DNA of 19,024 nt from CAYWKU01 sp964459325 (lineage in GTDB: Bacteria; RBG-13-61-14; CAYWKU01): the NCBI GenBank assembly GCA_964459325.1, contig CAYWKU010000052.1, positions 1-19,024 of the forward strand. The letters run 5' to 3'. Made by a program: the position numbers and the translations under genes. Numbering within the stretch: the stretch's first letter is position 1; every line of letters starts with the position of its first letter. Shown piece after piece: positions 15,109 to 19,024 of the stretch. Below the pieces are notes generated by a model. It saw nothing but the letters and a program-made list of their open reading frames with translations. It had not been told where the DNA came from and searched no databases.

Positions 15109-16107
15109 GTGACCAAATTCTTCTGGGTGGACGCAAGACCCTTCAAAAAGGAGCTTATAACCGCCGCGATAGAAAGCGGCGCCGGCGCGGTGGCGGTGGA
15201 CGAAGGCCGCTCCGAAGACGCTCGCGCTTTGGGGCTGATTAAAACCATCGCCCCCGACGGCGACCTGAAGCCGGGAAGCGACGTGATGGAGTTTGAAATC
15301 TCCGGCCGCGATGACGAGGACAAAGCGGCTTCGGCCCCGGCCGATGCGTGGGTGGTGGTAAGTTGCAGCGACTGGAAAATCATACCGCTCGAAAACCTCA
15401 TCGCCAAAAGGCCCGGCAAGCTGGTGGCCGCGGTAAAAAGCGTCGCCGAGGCCCGAACGGCGCTGGAAACCCTGGAAAGGGGCGCCGACGGCGTGCTCCT
15501 GCAAACCGAGGACCCCACCGAAGTCAAAAACCTGGGCGCCGGGATGCAGGCCGGAGCCGAAGAGCTCGAGCTGGTCGCGGCAAAGGTAAAAAATATCTCC
15601 CCGCTTGGAATGGGAGACCGGGTATGCGTGGACACCACCAGCATGCTCCGGCCCGGGCAGGGGCTGCTGGTCGGCGACAGCTCGTCTGGCATGCTCCTGG
15701 TTCACGCGGAAAACGTGGAAACGCCCTATTGCGACCCCCGTCCCTTCCGGGTCAACGCAGGCGCGGTACACGCTTACGTCCGAACCCCCGGCGGAAAAAC
15801 GAAGTACCTGGCGGATTTGTCCACCGGCTCGCAGGTGCTGGTGGTCAACCCCGAAGGCAAGGGCGAGCTTGCTTTCGTGGGAAGGTCGAAGACCGAAAGA
15901 AGGCCGCTGCTGTTGGTGGAAGTCGAGCATTCCGGCCGCAGGGCCACCCTGGTGCTGCAAAACGCCGAAACCATCAGGCTCACCAAGCCCGACGGCTCGC
16001 CCGCCAGCGTAGTGACGCTGTCGCCGGGCGACGAAGTGCTGGCCCACTTCGAGGAAGCGGGCAGGCATTTCGGGCAGAAAGTATCCGAAACCATTAAGGA
16101 AAAATAA
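15109..16107 (+). CDS. 3-dehydroquinate synthase II (archaeal type)
   Basis: 332 residues, the usual length for the MJ1249 family. It oxidatively deaminates and cyclises the aminoheptulosonate product to 3-dehydroquinate, feeding aromatic amino-acid synthesis. Landmarks: start MTKFFWVDARPF, central LGMGDRVCVDTTSMLRPGQG and SSSGMLLVHAENVETPYCDP, then RPFRVNAGAVHAYV. These are the strongly conserved blocks of the family. The start is GTG at 15109 with GAGGAG six bases upstream. It is cotranscribed with the aminoheptulosonate synthase gene before it and followed by a hairpin and a terminator. Confidence 0.9.
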   Translation: MTKFFWVDARPFKKELITAAIESGAGAVAVDEGRSEDARALGLIKTIAPDGDLKPGSDVMEFEISGRDDEDKAASAPADAWVVVSCSDWKIIPLENLIAKRPGKLVAAVKSVAEARTALETLERGADGVLLQTEDPTEVKNLGAGMQAGAEELELVAAKVKNISPLGMGDRVCVDTTSMLRPGQGLLVGDSSSGMLLVHAENVETPYCDPRPFRVNAGAVHAYVRTPGGKTKYLADLSTGSQVLVVNPEGKGELAFVGRSKTERRPLLLVEVEHSGRRATLVLQNAETIRLTKPDGSPASVVTLSPGDEVLAHFEEAGRHFGQKVSETIKEK

Positions 16108-16111
16108 GTTG

Positions 16112-16133
16112 GACAAGGGTTAAGCCCCTTGTC
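16112..16133 (+). other. Perfect 8-bp hairpin right after the dehydroquinate synthase stop
   Basis: GACAAGGG (16112-16119), loop TTAAGC, CCCTTGTC (16126-16133). No T-run follows, so it is more likely an mRNA 3'-end stabiliser or half of a tandem terminator than a terminator by itself. Confidence 0.5.
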
Positions 16134-16180
16134 TACCTCGGAATGTATAACTTTCCGTTTCCCACCGCAAAATTTTAGTT

Positions 16181-16227
16181 AAAAAAGGACGGGCCCTCGA
16201 TTGAGAAGCCCGTCCTTAGTGTTTTTT
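16181..16227. terminator. Bidirectional intrinsic terminator between the aro operon and the binding-protein gene
   Basis: AAGGACGGGC (16185-16194) pairs with GCCCGTCCTT (16208-16217), a perfect 10-bp stem with a 13-base loop. A T-run follows on plus (16222-16227), and an A-run precedes it (16181-16186), which is a T-run on minus. It serves both converging operons. Confidence 0.85.
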
Positions 16228-16241
16228 ATGGGGTTTTCAGC

Positions 16242-17390
16242 CTAGTTTTTCATCAGGTCCCATTTGCCGTCCTTCACCCGGATGAGCACCAGGTCGTCCA
16301 GCCCGAGGCCCATGTGGTCATCGGGGGTCATGTCGAAGGTTCCGGTCATGCCGATGAAGTTGTCCGTCTTTTCGATGGCGTCGCGGACTTTCGCATGTTT
16401 GGTGCTCTTGGCTCGCTCGATGGCTTTTATCATAATCCACATGGCGTCGTAGGCGTGCCCGCCGAAAGTGCTGACGGTGCCGTACTTTTCCTCGTACTGC
16501 TTCTTGTACTTCAGCAGCGCGTCCTTGGAGGGGTCGGAATCGGGCAACTGGTTCGCCACGATGAGCCTGCTGGCAAAGAGCAGGTTTCCTTCGGCGGCGC
16601 CTTCGGCCTGCTCGATAAACTGCGGATTGGCCACCCCGTGGCTCTGATACAGCGGTATTTCCATGCCGAGTTGCTCCATTCCCTTGGCGACTCGTGCCGG
16701 GCCGGGATTGGTGCCCCAGCATACCACGAGTTCGGCGTCGGCGCCCTTTATCTTGGTGAGCTGGGCCGTCATGTCGGTATCATGCCCTCCGAAAACCTCG
16801 TCGGCCACGATTTCGAGACCGTATTTGGAAGCCAGGTCCTTCAGCTCGCCTCGGCCGCTTGAACCATACGGGTTATCGACCGAGAGGATTGCAATTTTCT
16901 TGAAGCCCTTCTTTTTGAAGTAAGTGTAAAGCTGTTTGATAACCAGCCTGTCCGTCTGTGCCGTCTTGAATATCCACTTTTTGGTGGGCTCGATGATTTT
17001 CACCGATGCCGCGCAGGATATCATGGGCACCTTTGCCTTCTGAACCGCGTTCACGCAGGCCAGTGTGGTGCCCGAAAGGGTGGGCCCGATAACGCCCGTC
17101 ACCTTGTCGCCGTGCATGAGCCTTTTGACCAGCTTGAGCGCCTTGGTGTTGTTGCCCTCGGTGTCATACACGATGAGGTCGATTTTCCGCCCGAGGACGC
17201 CGCCGTTGGCGTTTACCTGCTCGACAATCATCTCGGCGGTGTTTTTCTCGGGAGCGCCCAGGGGCGCGGTGCGGCCCGTAACGCTGAACAGCGCGCCTAT
17301 TTTTATCGGGTCGTCCTTGGCGGTATGTCCGACACTCGCCAGCCCGACGATTAATGCCGCGCACGCTATGGCAGCTATAAGTTTTCTCAT
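16242..17390 (-). CDS. Branched-chain-amino-acid-type ABC transporter substrate-binding protein (LivK-like)
   Basis: 382 residues. Sec signal peptide at 1-23 (MRKLIAAIACAALIVGLASV, cut after GHTA), then a type I periplasmic binding fold: IKIGALFSVTGRTAPLG, VTGVIGPTLSGTTLACV, and the hinge region leading to GGHAYDAMWIMIKAIERA. The family binds leucine/isoleucine/valine, amides, aromatic compounds or other small carboxylates and hands them to LivHMGF permeases. No permease or ATPase gene is in the window. It has an excellent AAGGAGGG site and follows the porin gene by 24 bases with no terminator, so the two form an uptake pair: outer-membrane entry and periplasmic capture. Substrate cannot be read from the sequence. 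Confidence 0.88.
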   Translation of the reverse strand: MRKLIAAIACAALIVGLASVGHTAKDDPIKIGALFSVTGRTAPLGAPEKNTAEMIVEQVNANGGVLGRKIDLIVYDTEGNNTKALKLVKRLMHGDKVTGVIGPTLSGTTLACVNAVQKAKVPMISCAASVKIIEPTKKWIFKTAQTDRLVIKQLYTYFKKKGFKKIAILSVDNPYGSSGRGELKDLASKYGLEIVADEVFGGHDTDMTAQLTKIKGADAELVVCWGTNPGPARVAKGMEQLGMEIPLYQSHGVANPQFIEQAEGAAEGNLLFASRLIVANQLPDSDPSKDALLKYKKQYEEKYGTVSTFGGHAYDAMWIMIKAIERAKSTKHAKVRDAIEKTDNFIGMTGTFDMTPDDHMGLGLDDLVLIRVKDGKWDLMKN

Positions 17391-17414
17391 TTTACAACCC
17401 TCCTTTTTTAAGTT

Positions 17415-18647
17415 CTAGAAAAAGAACCAGAACGCCAGGTCGGACCTCCACAGTTCGCCGTCGTTATCGTGGATACCGTCGTTTTTGTACTCGGTGCGGA
17501 TTTTCATGACCTCGGCGCTTACCCTCATCGACTTGGTAACGTCGAAGAAAACATGGCCGTAATACATCTGATTCTTGGTAATACCTCCGTCGACCGGGAT
17601 AAGCTTGGCAAGGGTGTCTGCATTGTCCGGATTATTTTCCCACGGCCCTCCTACGATGTCGTCATCCTCGGGATTGTCCTCGCCATATCCTCCGAAGAAT
17701 GTGACCCTGTCGTGAGGCTTGACCATGAGTTCCACGTATCCGCCGACGTCCCGGACGGGAGTACGTTCACCGTCTTCATCGATGCCGACGCCCTGGTTGA
17801 AGACACTGCCGGTGTACCAGCCGTCCAGGTTGACGCCGTAGAAACCCTCGCCCCTGAGGGCCAGCCTTTTACCAATTTTTACGTTCAAACTGGCGTTATA
17901 ACTCCAGCTCTCGAAAGTGACATCGTGGAAGTCCCCATCCGCGCCCTTCTCAGCATATTGCTCCTCGGCATAGTGGCCCGAAAGGACGAACGTGAGCTTG
18001 TCGCCCCAGTAACCGAGCTGGCCCTGCATGTCGGGCACGGCGCTGTTGTCACCGGCGTCGAAGTCCTTGGTGGTGAGGTCGCTTTCAATTTTTTCCCCGG
18101 CACTTACGGCGAACCGGATTTTATTTCCAAAGGTAAGCCTTACCTGCGGCATGCGATACCCCAGGTTGCCGATACCCGCGCCTGCCGGGTAATTGGATGT
18201 GTGAGGATAAAGGGGACTCATGAGCATCCATTCGTTACCGGCCAGAAGGCTCCAGTTGGGGTTTTTCAACATTACATAAGCTCTTCTAAGCATCAGAGCG
18301 GGCTTGTTTTCCGTGTGGCCCTTTCCGTAAAAATCCATCTCGAACTTGCCCAGAACACTGGAATCCTCAGTGGGGCCGGGGGCCTTTATGTTGAAGCCGA
18401 AACGGGACTGCCGGGCCGTAAAACTCAGGGTATCATGTGATTTGAACGGCTCCATGTCCGGAAAAGCGTAAACGGCCCAATTATCGCCTAATGCCTGATG
18501 GGAATGATAAATGGCTTCGGCTTTAATGTAACCGTAAAATGTCACCTCGTACTTGCTTTTCATGAGTGTCAGGTCGGCGCGAGCCACACCCGAGCTCAAC
18601 ACCATTCCCACAATTACCAACACCGCCAATGCACTTTTTTTCAGCAC
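17415..18647 (-). CDS. Outer-membrane porin, DcaP-like beta-barrel
   Basis: 410 residues from GTG at 18647 (AGGAGG seven bases upstream). Signal peptide at 1-24, cut after ARA. The mature part opens KYEVTFYGYIKAEAIYHSHQ, passes FTARQSRFGFNIKAPG and continues with alternating amphipathic strands; it ends in DLAFWFFF, with the C-terminal Phe recognised by the BAM machinery. The pattern resembles DcaP-type porins for organic-acid uptake. Acidic residues (D, E) are dense in the loops, as in porins. The following binding-protein gene suggests a shared substrate. Assignment as porin is firm; the DcaP subfamily is tentative. Confidence 0.75.
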   Translation of the reverse strand: MLKKSALAVLVIVGMVLSSGVARADLTLMKSKYEVTFYGYIKAEAIYHSHQALGDNWAVYAFPDMEPFKSHDTLSFTARQSRFGFNIKAPGPTEDSSVLGKFEMDFYGKGHTENKPALMLRRAYVMLKNPNWSLLAGNEWMLMSPLYPHTSNYPAGAGIGNLGYRMPQVRLTFGNKIRFAVSAGEKIESDLTTKDFDAGDNSAVPDMQGQLGYWGDKLTFVLSGHYAEEQYAEKGADGDFHDVTFESWSYNASLNVKIGKRLALRGEGFYGVNLDGWYTGSVFNQGVGIDEDGERTPVRDVGGYVELMVKPHDRVTFFGGYGEDNPEDDDIVGGPWENNPDNADTLAKLIPVDGGITKNQMYYGHVFFDVTKSMRVSAEVMKIRTEYKNDGIHDNDGELWRSDLAFWFFF

Positions 18648-18820
18648 GATTTTTCCTCCTTTTGCCTTAAATTTTCAAATACTTAAAGGTTCATTTCCGA
18701 CCGCGATTTCCCTGTTATCCAACGGGAAGCTGCACCTCGCGGGCGCCCCTCGCCACATTTTTACCGACCGTCTTGAAATCGCATCACTCCCTTCCCGTAA
18801 TTTTAATTTACAACATCGAG

Positions 18821-18840
18821 CTTCAGTCCGTAGACTGAAG
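18821..18840. repeat. REP-like perfect hairpin
   Basis: CTTCAGTC (18821-18828), loop CGTA, GACTGAAG (18833-18840). The form resembles REP elements or the terminal hairpins of IS200/IS605-type elements. No transposase is present in the window, and only this copy is seen. Confidence 0.4.
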
Positions 18841-18868
18841 ACAAGCCCACTTTCAAGATGGAAAACAT

Positions 18869-18920
18869 AATGGAGCGTTAGCTGCCTGACTGTTTAAGCT
18901 TCGCGGATTTTTCCTCCATT
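18869..18920 (-). other. Structured leader RNA candidate upstream of the porin
   Basis: AATGGAG (18869-18875) and CTCCATT (18914-18920) are perfect complements enclosing about 38 bases. Inside are a second stem, GCG.AGCT against AGCT.CGC, and a small GGA-AAAA-TCC hairpin, together a possible three-way junction. It would sit near the 5' end of a transcript from the candidate promoter at 18937-18965. The segment CGCGAAGCT (minus strand) recalls part of the c-di-GMP-I riboswitch core, but the rest does not match, so no class is assigned. Confidence 0.3.
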
Positions 18921-18936
18921 CCCACAGAGTTGCCAC

Positions 18937-18965
18937 TTTTTAGCACAAAATTAACGTTTTGCCAA
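18937..18965 (-). promoter_or_regulatory. Candidate sigma-70 promoter for the porin operon
   Basis: Minus strand: TTGGCA (18965-18960, 5 of 6), 17-base spacer, TAAAAA (18942-18937, 4 of 6). Start expected near 18930, about 283 bases before the porin start codon. Confidence 0.4.
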
Positions 18966-18975
18966 TCATTTTTTC

Positions 18976-19024
18976 TCAGGTTTCCATCTTCACCACTTCT
19001 TCATTCGTAAGCACCTTGACGCTA
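18976..19024 (-). CDS. C-terminal 15 codons of a gene cut by the right edge
   Basis: On the minus strand a frame open from the window edge ends SVKVLTNEEVVKMET and TGA at 18978-18976. The residue pattern looks protein-like and the codon use is plausible, but the piece is too short to name. No terminator follows before the porin leader. Confidence 0.35.
   Translation of the reverse strand, partial: SVKVLTNEEVVKMET

Larger units (their letters stand above)
18648..18975 (-). other. 328-bp leader/intergenic region upstream of the porin
   Basis: No gene is seen. It holds a promoter candidate (18937-18965), a structured element (18869-18920), a REP-like hairpin (18821-18840), a palindrome GGGCGCCC (around 18742-18749) and a 5-bp hairpin TTCCC/GGGAA (18708-18728). 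The unit CGGTCGG followed by A-rich sequence occurs twice on the minus strand (near 18770 and 18701). A leader of about 280 bases is long for a porin and suggests post-transcriptional control. Confidence 0.5.

Noticed and set aside
15348..16097. Plus-strand 249-codon frame inside the dehydroquinate synthase gene
   Set aside because: Arg/Gly-rich product in a shifted frame of a clear gene; no homology-like pattern.
14539..16116. Long minus-strand open frame (525 codons) across both aro genes
   Set aside because: It is antisense to two well-conserved enzymes in high-GC DNA, where stop codons are rare on the opposite strand; its product is of low complexity (rich in H, G, A, R) and it has no ribosome site.
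18869..18935. c-di-GMP-I riboswitch before the porin
   Set aside because: Only GTGGCAA and CGCGAAGCT resemble the consensus; the GNRA-capped stem and the receptor helix do not match, so I keep it only as an unclassified structured element.
1..19024. CRISPR array, tRNA or rRNA gene, complete insertion sequence
   Set aside because: No regularly spaced repeats, no cloverleaf-like sequence with a TTCGA arm, and no transposase-like frame were found on reading both strands.

Overview
This window comes from a diderm (Gram-negative) bacterium. The evidence is type II secretion assembly genes of the GspL/GspM/GspN kind, an outer-membrane porin ending in phenylalanine, a predicted lipoprotein, and Sec signal peptides followed by periplasmic domains. 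The archaeal-type first two shikimate enzymes (ADH synthase and dehydroquinate synthase II), a CarD-family regulator, a GspN of the kind seen in deltaproteobacteria/Leptospira, and a non-mevalonate isoprenoid gene together fit Desulfobacterota or a similar anaerobic diderm lineage. That placement is inference, because no rRNA or tRNA is present. GC content varies by region: about 63-65% in the aro pair, lower (45-50%) in carD and the darTG block.

Layout: a truncated exported-protein gene leaves the left edge on the minus strand (1-167). After a 516-bp AT-rich gap with one good promoter comes a plus-strand operon gspL-gspM-gspN-START-domain protein (684-4204). It converges on a minus-strand pair, a VAT-1-like quinone oxidoreductase and a large lipid-anchored sulfatase/alkaline-phosphatase-superfamily protein (7847-4217). 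A membrane-anchored transglutaminase-like protein (7989-9194) follows on plus. It converges on a phasin-like gene and an ArsA-family ATPase on minus (10629-9221). The phasin-like gene is divergent from carD, and the two genes have facing near-consensus sigma-70 promoters. An intrinsic terminator separates carD from ispD.

Between ispD and the aro genes sits a DarT/DarG DNA ADP-ribosylation toxin-antitoxin (defence) module at 12223-14099. It has its own near-consensus promoter and a small, apparently frameshifted reading frame that ends in an ATGA overlap with darT. This is the most interesting part of the window. The aro pair (14308-16107) ends in a hairpin and a bidirectional terminator, facing a minus-strand porin plus branched-chain-amino-acid-type binding-protein pair (18647-16242). 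The porin has a long leader that contains a structured-RNA candidate and a REP-like perfect hairpin. The last 49 bases hold the C-terminal codons of another minus-strand gene.

Functional themes are envelope and secretion (T2SS inner-membrane platform, periplasmic START protein, sulfatase-like lipoprotein, transglutaminase-like protein, porin), solute uptake (binding protein), core biosynthesis (isoprenoids, aromatic amino acids), and genome defence (DarTG).
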